Under the pieces are notes generated by a model. That model was not told the DNA's origin. It saw nothing but the letters and a program-made list of their open reading frames with translations, and did not search any database. DNA of 50,214 nucleotides, taken from positions 1 to 50,214 of the forward strand of contig JABTVA010000008.1 of NCBI GenBank assembly GCA_015075075.1. Direction: 5' to 3'. Positions 31,682 through 40,399 of the stretch are shown piece after piece. How positions within the stretch are numbered: position 1 is the first letter of the stretch; every line of letters starts with the position of its first letter. This DNA comes from Deltaproteobacteria bacterium. Its GTDB lineage: Bacteria > Desulfobacterota > GWC2-55-46. Position numbers and translations under genes: made by a program.

Positions 31682-32893
31682 CTAATCTCTCCCATATAAA
31701 AGCCGCCCCTTCCTCAAGTTTCCTGCGCCGGTTAGTCCCCCTCTAAAGAACCCGCCCGAATACCAGTGCCCGTTCATGGTCTCGGCGTAAAGTCCTACGA
31801 CTCTCTTTTTCTCCACTTGCAAGGCCTTGATGTATTTCTTCCTTACGCCGACCCGCCCTGATATCTCGCTTCTTGCAAAACCGACCCATATTTCATAAGG
31901 GGCTTCTATCAGCTCGGGAAGGAAGGGAAAAAAGGCTTCCCTGCCGTCGAGCCTTTTCGGGGCCTCCAACATGTGATCGACTATCGCCTGAGTGATAAGG
32001 ATTCTGTCCCCGGCAGGGTCGGTAAAGCTCCTCTCTTCGCCGCCGATGGCTTTTCTAAGCGCGCCCCTTATACCTTCTTCGGTGACCGCCTGTTTCCCAG
32101 GGACGGCTTTAGGGCGGTCTGTCGGTATATTCTCCGGCCTCCCGTAAGCCGAAGGTCCACGGGGGTCCAGGTCCACCCACGGCCCCTTATCCTCCATGAG
32201 CCTCAGCGCCTCGTTTCGACCCCAGGCCGCCTCTCCGGAGTTATAGGCCCAGCCGGGGTCTATACCCTTCGGGACACTTATGACCTCGCCGGTATGCGGA
32301 TTTGTCCATTCATAGGTCTCAACCTTAGGGGCCCTGCTCACCTTGAGGCCCTGTTTTTCCATCTCACGCCCGGAAAGGCTGATAACCTTGCATTTGCATC
32401 CCCATCCGTTCGGGGGATAGTGGGTCTTCCACCAGGGATCATCCGCTCGGAGCACCATTCCGTTCCAGGCAAGGTGCTCGGGCCTCGGCTCGGCCGAGAG
32501 GCCGCCTATGTATTGCCAGTACGGCCGCTCGCTAACAATATCCGGGTCCGTCATCTGGCTGTAATGCCCTGTCGCGTAGGCCGTCCTCATGTTCGTGTTG
32601 AAGATCGTCGCGGTCCTCCAGCCCCTGCCGCCTTTGTAGCTCCAGCCGTGTTTCTCCACGGTCTTATCAAAAGACCTGCGGAACTCCTCAAGGGTGGTCC
32701 CTTCCGCTATCGCACTATCCACCGCCCCCCTGAGATCTGAGAGAAGCTCTCCCTTCATGGCCCCGGCCACAACAAAGGCCCTCGAATGCATCCCTTCCCA
32801 GAGGTCCGTCCACCTCTCGGTCGGAAGGTTTACCTTCTGCCTGAAAAACTCGATGGCCTTATCAAAGGGAAGGCTTGTGAATTTTGCGTCCAT
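31682..32893 (-). CDS. MuF minor head protein fused to PBECR-type nuclease-like domain
   Basis: 403 residues from ATG 32893; TTG at 32902 is the alternative, and no clear ribosome site exists. Residues ~1-240 are the phage Mu protein F-like minor head domain: TIFNTNMRTAYATGHYSQM, ERPYWQYIGG, WKTHYPPNGWGCKCKV. From about 290 the chain resembles the PBECR (barnase/EndoU/ColicinE5/RelE-like) toxins: SFTDPAGDRILITQAIVDHM, FFPFLPELIEAPYEIWVGF and RVVGLYAETMNGHW. MuF-toxin fusions are known as effectors injected or displayed by phage particles. No immunity gene is evident next to it. Confidence 0.85.
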   Translation of the reverse strand: MDAKFTSLPFDKAIEFFRQKVNLPTERWTDLWEGMHSRAFVVAGAMKGELLSDLRGAVDSAIAEGTTLEEFRRSFDKTVEKHGWSYKGGRGWRTATIFNTNMRTAYATGHYSQMTDPDIVSERPYWQYIGGLSAEPRPEHLAWNGMVLRADDPWWKTHYPPNGWGCKCKVISLSGREMEKQGLKVSRAPKVETYEWTNPHTGEVISVPKGIDPGWAYNSGEAAWGRNEALRLMEDKGPWVDLDPRGPSAYGRPENIPTDRPKAVPGKQAVTEEGIRGALRKAIGGEERSFTDPAGDRILITQAIVDHMLEAPKRLDGREAFFPFLPELIEAPYEIWVGFARSEISGRVGVRKKYIKALQVEKKRVVGLYAETMNGHWYSGGFFRGGLTGAGNLRKGRLLYGRD

Positions 32894-32902
32894 TTCGCTC
32901 AA

Positions 32903-33013
32903 AAAGTCCCAATCGGATTTTTCGTCTGAGCCGCCTTTTCGGGGTCGGCCCTGCCCACGGGCCGGGTTTTTGAAACCGGCCCGCCGTAGCCCGTTTATAA
33001 ACGCTCTGAGGGG
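32903..33013 (-). other. gap with hairpin between portal and MuF genes
   Basis: No gene. On the - strand GGGCCGGTTT pairs with AACCCGGCCC (about 32959-32981), then the sequence runs to the MuF start without a Shine-Dalgarno. The unusual gap in a tight operon suggests a missing small feature or a regulatory hairpin limiting MuF-toxin expression (inference). Confidence 0.4.
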
Positions 33014-34534
33014 CTATTCTGCCTCATACCTGCCGAGCAATTCGGCTGCCGCAAAAGCCCTTTGGAGGAGGTTTCCGATTTTTACCGGGTCCATGCCCTC
33101 GAAAGCGTCCAGAAGGCGGTCCCTGAAATCCTCCATGCTCCCCGCCTCGGCAAGGAGCTTCCTGACCGGCTCCATGAGCGCGTCCAGGTCGGCCTCGTCG
33201 AGGAGCCTTTCTGTCAGCGCGTCCACCGTGTCCGACTTGTTGCCCGCCTTATTGACGAGACGGGAATACCCGGCCTTCATCGGAAATGCCGGTGCCGGTG
33301 AAACGGGAGCCACCGTCTCCTCGCCCTCCTTTGGCAGCGGGATGCCGAACCTTTCGTGCACCCACTTTACCGGTATGGTCCTGACCCCGGCACTCGTGAG
33401 CGTGTTGATCTTTTCGGCTTCTTCCTTCAGGTCCTCCTCGGGCTGGTATTTGAACCTGAGCCAGGGGAGCCCGGCATCCCACCCGAAGTTGAAGCCCACG
33501 ATCGGCCTGAAGAGGTCGCGCCTCATGGTCTTCGATACCATCTCGCAGTCCGCGCGCTTCAGGTCCTGCCTGACCTCCCCGGCCTGGTTCTCGTTGCCTA
33601 ACTTCCCGGCCGTCGAGTCCGCGCCCGCGGAGTGGCCGAGGACCGCCTTGGACATCTGGGCGTCGCAGAATCTGGCGAGTGTTTCGTAGACGGCCTCTCC
33701 CGAATTCTTCACGGCCTCGACGAACTCGATCTCCGTTGACTTCGATATCACGCCCGCCGCGTCATGCCCCAGGGACCGGACCGCCTGGATAAGCGCCTCC
33801 TTGTCTTCCTTGGTTGCGCCGGGGTCGTACTTCCCGAGCCGGAGCGGCATGCCGTAGACCTCCGCGAAGGCAACCCAGTCCTTTATGTCGTAGTTCTTGA
33901 AGAGGTACATCCACGCGCACGTGCGGAGCAGGCCCTGCCTGGTGGGATAGCCCGACCTGGCCTTGTGGAGATGGAATAGGAACTTGAAAGGCGGCAGGTC
34001 TATCCCGTTCGCCTGAGCCTCTTCGGTCAGGAGTCTCGGGTGTAGCGTGTTCGCCCAGGTAAACCTCTTCGGGTGCACCCATTCGAGGTGGCGCGCGACG
34101 TTTTTCCCTTCCCGGACCTCCCAGTAGATTTCGAGGGCGGAAAAGCCTTTGCCGATGGCGTCCAGCATATCGAGCAGGTTGTCCTCGAAATCCGGAAGGT
34201 CGAAGATGCTCTTGCGGACGAAATCCGCTATCTCGATGTCCTTCCTCTCCTGGGAAAAAGGCTCTATCTCGAAGTCGAGCCCGGTGACCGCCAGCTTCCG
34301 GGTCTGCAGGATCGAGAAGAGATGTCCGTCCTTCTCCTCCATCTCCTCGAAGAGCTCCGCCTGCCTGTAGACGTCCCCGGAGTCGGCCTCCCTGAATATC
34401 GCGCCGAGCTTCTCGGGGGTAAGGCCCTTCGAGGGGTACCCGCTCCAGCGGTCCCGAAGCGTTGCGACCGCCAGGACCCTTTCGTCCGACCTCTTTTCCG
34501 GCCTTAGTTCTCTTCCGAAACCGTCGTAGAGCAT
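33014..34534 (-). CDS. portal protein (Mu gp29, DUF935)
   Basis: 506 residues. The start MLYDGFGRELRPEKRSDER and ILQTRKLAVTGLDFEIEP, GFSALEIYWEV and PRFT-like segments (VHPKRFTWAN) are typical of DUF935. It forms the 12-subunit portal for DNA entry. Normal length, intact. It follows the terminase with a one-base overlap. Confidence 0.95.
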   Translation of the reverse strand: MLYDGFGRELRPEKRSDERVLAVATLRDRWSGYPSKGLTPEKLGAIFREADSGDVYRQAELFEEMEEKDGHLFSILQTRKLAVTGLDFEIEPFSQERKDIEIADFVRKSIFDLPDFEDNLLDMLDAIGKGFSALEIYWEVREGKNVARHLEWVHPKRFTWANTLHPRLLTEEAQANGIDLPPFKFLFHLHKARSGYPTRQGLLRTCAWMYLFKNYDIKDWVAFAEVYGMPLRLGKYDPGATKEDKEALIQAVRSLGHDAAGVISKSTEIEFVEAVKNSGEAVYETLARFCDAQMSKAVLGHSAGADSTAGKLGNENQAGEVRQDLKRADCEMVSKTMRRDLFRPIVGFNFGWDAGLPWLRFKYQPEEDLKEEAEKINTLTSAGVRTIPVKWVHERFGIPLPKEGEETVAPVSPAPAFPMKAGYSRLVNKAGNKSDTVDALTERLLDEADLDALMEPVRKLLAEAGSMEDFRDRLLDAFEGMDPVKIGNLLQRAFAAAELLGRYEAE

Positions 34535-36010
34535 CAGTACGCTCCCGCTCCCTGCATCTTCCTGCCTTCGACCTTCTCGTATTCGGGTTTCTGGTAGGGC
34601 TCGCTCCTTATTGCGAACTCGCTCATTGCCCCGGCTATGGCCGCGTCGCCGTGCCGCTTGCCGCCGTCTTTGCCTTTGCCCTTAAAGGATTCAGGCACCC
34701 TGGCGACTCCTTTTTCCATCTTCACGGCCCGGTGGTCGTCGAGGATGTCCGCGTCCCTGGGGAGGCGTATCGTCCTGTCCTCGAACGCGGCTTTATACTT
34801 GGGCATGACCTCCCGATACCACTCTGTCGAGATCATGACCTGCGATATCTTTTGGCCGTACTTCTGCGCGGCGACCTCGGCCAGGTATTGGCCGTTGCCC
34901 CTCGCGTCCATCGCACCCGCCATGAACCTTGGCAGCCTGTCCACGATATAGAAGAGGACCTGCTCCTGTTGCTTGAAGGGAACGTTCCTCAGCTCCACGA
35001 CAAAGGGGGCCGGGTAGACGAGCCCCGGCAGCTCCGCCCTGGGCATGATAACGGTAAGGTCCCCCGTCCTCCCGAAGTCCTCGCCGAAATAATGGAGCCG
35101 CTTGGGGTCGAGCTTCTTGAGGAGCGGCAAAAGGTTCTCCTCGCACCAGTCGTTGGCCTCGGCCTGCCTGATAAGGTCCGGCTGGAACGTAAACTCCCTC
35201 GTGCAGCTCCAACGGAGCACCGGTATATCGGTGTCCATGCAGGACTCCACGAGGACCCTGGGCAGATAGACCCCGGAGCCGCGGCTCGGTATGACATGGA
35301 GCTCCTCGTCGGCGCACTCCCCGTAAAAATCGATGAGCTCCTGTTTCCAGGCGTCCTGGCCCTCCGGCGACCAGTCCCTCTTCAGGACCTCGCAGATCCG
35401 TTTATAGAGCCCCTGCTCGAGCGCGTCATCGAGCGTGATCCTGTGGAGCGAAAAGGGTTTCTTCCCGGCGCGTACCTCGTTTATGAGCTCGTTGAAGGCG
35501 TTCTCGTCTCCGTTATGAGTGCTGATGATGCGCACCTGGCCGCCCCACATGGTGAGGGCTATGGCCGCCTTGAGGAGCTCGTGAAGGCTTTCGTGGAATG
35601 CCGCCTCGTCTAATACGACCCGGGACAACACCGCAGTTAGTGGGCCTGCTGGAGGCCGTTATCCTTTCCCTGAAGCAGACTTGATGCGATGGACAAGATC
35701 GCCTTGTCTTCGTCATCGATGACCTTTCTTCCATCTCGCCGGCCGCCAGGTTGTAGAACCGCGCCCAGTTCGCGCAGTCGCTTATGAACTCGAGCGCCAT
35801 GTCCTTGTTGTAGCCGATATACCAGACGTCGTCGCCGTTGGTCTCTGCCGCGTAAAGGGTGTCATCCGACGCCTCGGCCCAGGAAAGGCCTATGCGGCGC
35901 GACTTCTCGGCGAGTTTGATGGTGGCCCTGTCCGCTACCCAGGCCTTCTGGTACTGGAGTAGCACCCCGACCTTGTCCCTGGACGATACGAAATCCTTCT
36001 CAGCCGTCAT
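34534..36010 (-). pseudogene. large terminase subunit (Mu gp28 family), frame broken in the middle
   Basis: The N-terminal frame (from 36010) has the ATPase start: YQKAWVADRATIKLAEKSRR and GLSWAEASDDTLYAAE, with the adenine and Walker-like segment. The C-terminal frame (34534-35631) holds VVLDEAAFHES (Walker B), STHNGDENAFNEL and the nuclease part (DFGRTGDLTVIMPR). Between 35625 and 35750 the reading changes frame at least four times: VIDDEDKAIL, then RIKSASGKG, then ITASSRPTN. Five missing bases make 494 codons, as required by total length. As it stands the terminase is non-functional; sequencing error is the alternative. Confidence 0.85.
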
Positions 36011-36522
36011 GCTATGCCCAATATCTTCTGCCTTATCTCTTCCGCCGCTTCTTCAGAAAGGCCTTTTGATTTGATTTCCTTTGCAACCTGCTCGGCGGCC
36101 TCGGTCACTTTTCCCCTGACCTCGGCGCGGTACTTCTTAAGAGTCACGGACGAACGGTTCAGGTCCGCGACCATCTTTCCGATTGAAGCGAGGTTGACCT
36201 TGCCGGGGTCCTCCAGCTTCATGAGCGCCTCGAAAGCCTTCTGCTGGACTACCTGGGCGAGGGCGTCGCCAAGCGCGTTCTCCTCGTCCCCGACCTCCTC
36301 GACCACGGCCCGTGCCTGTTCGGTCGCAAGCTTAATGGCCGCAAGCTTTGACTCGAACTCCCTCCCGTACCTGTGGATCGAGCTTTTGGAGATGGAAAAG
36401 CCCTTCTCCTTGAGCATCTCTTCAAGGGCCTTGTAATCCGAGAAGTTGCTCTTGACCAGGGCCTGGTCCAGCCAGGCCTTGACCTCGGGAGGAAGTCCTT
36501 TTACCGCGCTTCTCTTCGGCAT
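36007..36522 (-). CDS. Mu gp27-like protein, probable small terminase (DUF3486)
   Basis: 171 residues from ATG 36522. MPKRSAVKGLPPEVKAWLDQ, then FSDYKALEEMLKEKG and ISKSSIHRYGREFE match DUF3486: an N-terminal HTH and a coiled-coil tail. It is believed to be the small terminase subunit of Mu-like phages. It overlaps the large subunit by 4 bases. Confidence 0.9.
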   Translation of the reverse strand: MPKRSAVKGLPPEVKAWLDQALVKSNFSDYKALEEMLKEKGFSISKSSIHRYGREFESKLAAIKLATEQARAVVEEVGDEENALGDALAQVVQQKAFEALMKLEDPGKVNLASIGKMVADLNRSSVTLKKYRAEVRGKVTEAAEQVAKEIKSKGLSEEAAEEIRQKILGIA

Positions 36523-36526
36523 AACG

Positions 36527-36847
36527 CTAATCCCACCACTTGGGAGGCCTGGCGATGCCGGGGTCGCATTCGACCGTATATTCCACCACATCGATGCCGT
36601 CCCGAGTCAGAGTCGCGAACCATTTCTTCGACGGATCCGATTTGCTTTCGATGGAGATAAGCCCCCTCGTTTCCAGGTACCCCATCTCCTTTCGTAGTTC
36701 ATAGCGGGTTATCTGCACGGGTACGGCGTTAATAGCCGAAAGGACCATGTCCTCGTTCGCGCCCATAGGGCGTGCAATGTCCAGGGTGGCGAGTATCAGC
36801 CACCGTACCTGTTCGCGTATTTGTTTTTGCAGATCGAACCCGTTCAT
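36527..36847 (-). CDS. Mu gp26-like winged-helix protein
   Basis: 106 residues from ATG 36847 (GGGGGAGG upstream); TTG 36865 is the alternative. The sequence AINAVPVQITRYELRKEMGY followed by LETRGLISIE has the winged-helix pattern conserved in Mu-like phages at this place. It ends PGIARPPKWWD. Function unknown; a DNA-binding role in packaging is possible. Confidence 0.75.
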   Translation of the reverse strand: MNGFDLQKQIREQVRWLILATLDIARPMGANEDMVLSAINAVPVQITRYELRKEMGYLETRGLISIESKSDPSKKWFATLTRDGIDVVEYTVECDPGIARPPKWWD

Positions 36848-37155
36848 GTCCCGCGCCTCCCCCAAATCTCAATTTTCTCGGCCAGGGAATCGAGCTTGGC
36901 GTTTATTACGACCTCCTGCCTTATGGCGTCCTCGCGCCTGACGTACTCCATCGGGAGGTCGGCCTTCAACTCCAGGAGCTCCCTCTCGATCCGCTGCCAA
37001 TCCCTTGCCTCTTCTTCGTTGGCCTTTTCAAGAGTTGAAAACCTTTTATCTATGTGGGCCTGATTCCTGTCGAGCAGTGTTTTAATGATCCCTATGAGGA
37101 GACCGCTCCAGGCGAGCAATACTGTTATCAGCAATGCGATTATCTCTATGTCCAC
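36844..37155 (-). CDS. Mu gp25-like membrane coiled-coil protein (DUF2730)
   Basis: 103 residues. One N-terminal membrane helix (IIALLITVLLAWSGLLIGII) is followed by a Glu/Lys/Arg-rich helix (LEKANEEEARDWQRIERELL). This is the layout of DUF2730. It overlaps the gp26-like gene by ATGA. Role in lysis or packaging is unknown. Confidence 0.8.
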   Translation of the reverse strand: MDIEIIALLITVLLAWSGLLIGIIKTLLDRNQAHIDKRFSTLEKANEEEARDWQRIERELLELKADLPMEYVRREDAIRQEVVINAKLDSLAEKIEIWGRRGT

Positions 37156-37184
37156 CGCTCTCCTTTCCTACCTCGGAACTTTCG

Positions 37185-37751
37185 CTAAAACCTCAGCCCG
37201 GCCTTGAGCCTGAAGTCAAATCCGTATGCCTCCGACTGGTTAAGCTCGGCGCCCACGCGAAAGGGGCCGAGGTCGCGGTCCACGAACGCGCCGTATCCGC
37301 GCCCCACCGGGCTCATGGTGAGCCCCGCCGCCCACTTGTGCTCCTTCACCGGGCGCGCCGCCTCGACCGGGATATCGACACCGGCCACGATTTCGCCGTT
37401 TACGCTCGAGGCTATGACCCTCCTGGTCTCGTCGGGAAGCTTCACAAGCGAGAGATCGACCCGCACCGGCGGGCAGTCCGGCGCGGATGCCTCAGGGGAA
37501 AGAGGCTCGGACTTCGGCTTCACCTCCAGCTTGATTACGCGCTCGACCTTCGCGCCCTTCGGAATCTTGTGCACCGGCTTTGCATCCGCGTCGGGCTTCC
37601 GCTCGAGGAGCGCGCTCCCGTCCGCCTGCCGCTCCGCTGCCGCGTATGTTTCGATGACCGGGGCCTTGTGCCAGAGTTTCCAATTGACCAGGGAGGCCAG
37701 GGCCGCGCCAGCTATGAAGGCGATGATTATGAGGTTACGGTTTGCGATCAT
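37185..37751 (-). CDS. membrane-anchored phage protein, possible spanin-like or lysis accessory
   Basis: 188 residues. The N-terminal anchor LIIIAFIAGAALASLVNWKL is followed by a Lys/Pro/Val-rich linker and a C-terminal part with alternating strands ending YGFDFRLKAGLRF, like an outer-membrane-facing beta tail. It overlaps the holin-like gene start by 17 bases and sits in the lysis cluster. A spanin-like role is inference from position and topology. Confidence 0.6.
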   Translation of the reverse strand: MIANRNLIIIAFIAGAALASLVNWKLWHKAPVIETYAAAERQADGSALLERKPDADAKPVHKIPKGAKVERVIKLEVKPKSEPLSPEASAPDCPPVRVDLSLVKLPDETRRVIASSVNGEIVAGVDIPVEAARPVKEHKWAAGLTMSPVGRGYGAFVDRDLGPFRVGAELNQSEAYGFDFRLKAGLRF

Positions 37752-37962
37752 TGCCGCCCCCGAGGTTTATGTTCGCCGTGTTGAACCCGTATAAACCGAC
37801 GAGGAGCCCTGCCAGGCCGTAAGGCATGTCAGGGATCGCATGCTTGGCTATGACTATGACGGTCGCCCAACCGATGTACGAAATGAGGATAAGAAATATC
37901 GTGAGCCGGGTCATAGAGAGCTGGCCGCTCTCTTCCTGAAGGAACTCTTTTATGCGCCCCAT
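37735..37962 (-). CDS. small two-helix membrane protein, putative holin
   Basis: 75 residues. GRIKEFLQEESGQLSMTRLT leads to two hydrophobic helices (FLILISYIGWATVIVIA and GLAGLLVGLYGF). It follows the lysozyme by 3 bases. The size, topology and position suit a holin, although similar proteins in Mu-like phages are mostly just called membrane proteins. Confidence 0.65.
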   Translation of the reverse strand: MGRIKEFLQEESGQLSMTRLTIFLILISYIGWATVIVIAKHAIPDMPYGLAGLLVGLYGFNTANINLGGGNDRKP

Positions 37963-37965
37963 CTC

Positions 37966-38370
37966 CTACCCCCTCCCGGTCCTCATCATCTCCATGAGTT
38001 CCGGCCCTCTTTTGCCGACCTGGGTGAACCAGTCCGAAAGCACCATCTCTCTTGCGGCCTCGGCATAATCGCCAGCCTCAAGGGCGGCTATTGTCTTTTT
38101 GAATTTCTGGAATTTCGAGAGGCCCAGGTTGAAGACCATACTGGCCACAACGGCCTGCCTGACATTGTCGAGCTGTTCGAACCAGGGGAATGTCCTGCAC
38201 TCCCTGAGCGTCTGCTCGATGTCGTTGTCGAGCAGGAGCATTGCCTCATCATTCGAGATGCCCCGGTCTTCGAGGTTTCTGCCGACGCCGATGGTGAGCT
38301 TGCCAGCCGTGCACCTGTACGGCTTAAGCCTCAGCCCTTCATGCTTGACGAGCAGTTCTTTGAACGTCAT
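37966..38370 (-). CDS. endolysin, lysozyme (GH24)
   Basis: 134 residues from ATG 38370. It is the T4-lysozyme-like muramidase: KHEGLRLKPYRCTAGKLTIG, then GVGRNLEDRGIS. The catalytic Glu (KHEG) and Thr (LTIG) are present. The position of T4 Asp20 is Cys here, a variant common in phage lysozymes and known to retain activity in T4 D20C. No signal-arrest helix is visible, so a holin is needed for export. Confidence 0.93.
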   Translation of the reverse strand: MTFKELLVKHEGLRLKPYRCTAGKLTIGVGRNLEDRGISNDEAMLLLDNDIEQTLRECRTFPWFEQLDNVRQAVVASMVFNLGLSKFQKFKKTIAALEAGDYAEAAREMVLSDWFTQVGKRGPELMEMMRTGRG

Positions 38371-38458
38371 TCGAATGTCCTTAGTGATAGTGGACCGCCC
38401 CGGTTGGATAAAGAGCAAGCGTGAAGATTCTAACTCGGGGGGTATGAAGACGGGAATA

Positions 38459-38484
38459 CGAAGCCCTTCATATGAAGGGCTTCG
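38459..38484 (-). terminator. perfect hairpin after the Mor-like gene
   Basis: CGAAGCCCTTCA pairs with TGAAGGGCTTCG over a TA centre. It is placed 22 bases after the Mor-like stop, and before the late operon. The tail is not T-rich on either strand, so termination may be weak. The stretch from here to the lysozyme (38371-38458) probably contains the late promoter; GGGGGGTATGAAGACGGGAA may hold the activator site, which is inference. Confidence 0.5.
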
Positions 38485-38505
38485 GGTGGTTTGTTTCGGT
38501 TATGG

Positions 38506-38835
38506 TCAGCGGGATTTTTCGAAGAGTGTGAAGAGGGGCAGGGGGATATCGGCCCTGTTCGTGCCGGAAAGGATGTCGCTGATCCTCCTGTCGGTAAGAT
38601 TGAACTTTATTGCAAGCGCTCGTATATCACATTTTCCGGAGTCGTACAACTCCCTGATCTTCCGGTTCCGCATTTCCCGCAGAAGGTCGTCGCACTTGGG
38701 CACATGGATATAAGTGCCTCCGTACCGCTCCACCAGGCGCATCGTCAGCTCGACGCCTATCAGCTCGGCCACGTCCTTGAGGTCGCCTGGGAGCTGCTCT
38801 ATGATATTGTCCTGCGCGGTTTTCTTTTTGCTCAT
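38506..38835 (-). CDS. Mor-family middle/late transcription activator
   Basis: 109 residues. VAELIGVELTMRLVERYGG, then IHVPKCDDLLREMRNRKIRE and FNLTDRRISDIL are characteristic of the Mor/C family. It is a dimeric activator with a C-terminal HTH that turns on late genes. It is the last gene of the early operon and precedes the lysis genes, as in Mu. Confidence 0.93.
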   Translation of the reverse strand: MSKKKTAQDNIIEQLPGDLKDVAELIGVELTMRLVERYGGTYIHVPKCDDLLREMRNRKIRELYDSGKCDIRALAIKFNLTDRRISDILSGTNRADIPLPLFTLFEKSR

Positions 38836-39260
38836 TCTGCCTTGCCGTCAGACCTGTTGAGTTCCTTTATCCTGTCCTTGAACGCCTTCAGCTCCGTGAC
38901 CTGGAGAAACTTGTAATGCCGCTTTGTGCCTTTGAAGCTGTGGCTATTTATGAAGGCGTTGAGGCTTTTGGTAAAGTCCTCGCCCCACCTGGACCTTGCC
39001 GCGGCCTCGATTTCGAGAAGGAGCCCCGTCTTGCTGCTCTCGAATTTCTGATAGCCGGACTGCATGTAAATTTTGGTCACATGATCGAGGACCTTGAAGA
39101 GCTCTTTTGAGGATGCCTCGGATAGGCGCTTCCCTATCACAGAGGGTGCTATCTTTTCCCGCAGCTCGTCCGCTTCAATGCCGTACTGCCTGGCTTTGGC
39201 GAATAGGGCCCGAAGCAATCTCTGCCTCGGTTCGGTCTTTGGAAAGGATTTACATTCCAT
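38832..39260 (-). CDS. GemA-like protein (Mu gp16, DUF1018)
   Basis: 142 residues. KTEPRQRLLRALFAKARQYG, then LSEASSKELFKVLDHV and a basic KGTKRHYKFLQV match the DUF1018 family around Mu GemA, which affects host gyrase and replication. It overlaps the Mor-like gene by ATGA. Confidence 0.78.
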   Translation of the reverse strand: MECKSFPKTEPRQRLLRALFAKARQYGIEADELREKIAPSVIGKRLSEASSKELFKVLDHVTKIYMQSGYQKFESSKTGLLLEIEAAARSRWGEDFTKSLNAFINSHSFKGTKRHYKFLQVTELKAFKDRIKELNRSDGKAE

Positions 39261-39624
39261 CTATGTCCAGCCTCCCTTGCCTGAATATCTCCTCGATGCT
39301 CGATTTGGAGAGCGCCGCCGCACGGACCAGGCACATGATGCCGCGGTGCCGGAGGCTCCTGATCTGTCTCTCCAGCTCCTCGCGGTCAGTGATCACATAA
39401 AAGCCCGGCGGGTTGCCCGTGCTGCTGCCTATCAATTTGCCGTGCTCCCTGATGAGGTGCGAGACTATCTCCCGAACCCTTACGCCGTCGAGCCCGACCT
39501 TCCAGGCGAGGGCGTCCGCTTTGATGGCGTTCTCCCGGCCCCGGTGCGCCTCGATGATCTCCCAAACCCTGTATTCCTCGTCGCTCAATCCCTGCTGGAA
39601 TATGTCGAGCTGGTCAGCGGTCAT
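39250..39624 (-). CDS. phage winged-helix protein, unknown
   Basis: 124 residues. LSDEEYRVWEIIEAHRGREN, then LDGVRVREIVSHLIREHGKL has the shape of a winged helix and is found in many phages before the mor region. The end is a helical IMCLVRAAALSKSSIEEIF. It overlaps the next gene by 11 bases. The start ATG 39624 lacks a strong ribosome site. Confidence 0.65.
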   Translation of the reverse strand: MTADQLDIFQQGLSDEEYRVWEIIEAHRGRENAIKADALAWKVGLDGVRVREIVSHLIREHGKLIGSSTGNPPGFYVITDREELERQIRSLRHRGIMCLVRAAALSKSSIEEIFRQGRLDIDGM

Positions 39625-39665
39625 TGTTTTAGGTTAAAATCCAGTCCTAAAAAGGAGGCTGAATT

Positions 39666-39953
39666 ATGCCAAAGAAGAAAAAGGAAAAAACTGCTCTTGA
39701 GATTACGCGAGAAACCATCTTGGAAATTCTTTATGCGCATTTTAAAAAAGAGCCTACTAAACCTCTTGCTGGAATCACAATTGAAGAGGAAAGCGGAATC
39801 CCTTATGATGAACTAAAGTGGAATCTTGAATATCTGAAATCCGCTCGTTATATTTCATTCGAATACATCGAAGATTATGACTACCCATTGCGCCCCGTCA
39901 AAATCACAGTAAAAGGAATTGAATTTATCGAAAAAATTATAAGCGCTCGATGA
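39666..39953 (+). CDS. AT-rich orphan gene in reverse orientation (moron candidate)
   Basis: 95 residues, on the + strand inside a long leftward operon. Base composition is much more AT-rich than either neighbour. It starts after AAAAGGAGG. The sequence (MPKKKKEKTALEITRETILE, LEYLKSARYISFEYIEDYDY, GIEFIEKIISAR) looks like a small winged-helix domain of about 80 residues with a basic N-terminus. It is probably a recent insertion expressed on its own, a typical 'moron'. No family recognised. Confidence 0.7.
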   Translation: MPKKKKEKTALEITRETILEILYAHFKKEPTKPLAGITIEEESGIPYDELKWNLEYLKSARYISFEYIEDYDYPLRPVKITVKGIEFIEKIISAR

Positions 39954-39965
39954 CAGAGCTGCGGT

Positions 39966-40229
39966 TTACAACTTTAGCGACATTGCCCTTATAACAGTCG
40001 GCTCGAATCCGAAAATGCTGACGCGAGATTCTTTCCCACTGCGAAGGTTCCTGACCTTTAAGGATGGAGTGTGAAAGAAGAGGTGGTCCAAAACCTCTGC
40101 TTCTATCGTGCTGCGACCTCTTCTGAAACGAACCAAGCAGCCGACTGGGTAGACACGTTTAGCTTCTTCAAACAGACGCATCTCAGCCACGGCTAAGTCG
40201 GCCTTTAGCTTGTTCAAGATTTCGTACAT
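39966..40229 (-). CDS. small early phage protein, unknown
   Basis: 87 residues from ATG 40229 with AAGGAGAG. MYEILNKLKADLAVAEMRLF is helical; then VGCLVRFRRGRSTIEAEVLD and VRNLRSGKESRVSIFGF are strand-like, suggesting a small beta-barrel. Unknown. Its start is inside the end of the upstream small gene. Confidence 0.65.
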   Translation of the reverse strand: MYEILNKLKADLAVAEMRLFEEAKRVYPVGCLVRFRRGRSTIEAEVLDHLFFHTPSLKVRNLRSGKESRVSIFGFEPTVIRAMSLKL

Positions 40230-40399
40230 GTTCTTCTCTCCTTGTAGTCTTTGCACTTCTGCCCCGGCTCGACCCATACCCCTTTCAAGGCGCACCAGAT
40301 TTTTCCCTTCTTGTAGCTCATCGGGGCCCAATAGAGGCATGTATCGAGACAGAAGGGAAAAAGCCCTTCTATCTCCTCCTCCGTCCACATCGGTTTCAC
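40214..40399 (-). CDS. small Cys-containing early protein
   Basis: 61 residues. Start GTG 40399 (GGAGG five bases upstream). It has five cysteines: FPFCLDTCLYW, KIWCALKG, GQKCKDYKERRTC. They may bind zinc or a cluster. Tight overlap with both neighbours on the same strand supports it as a real gene. Function unknown. Confidence 0.6.
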   Translation of the reverse strand: MKPMWTEEEIEGLFPFCLDTCLYWAPMSYKKGKIWCALKGVWVEPGQKCKDYKERRTCTKS

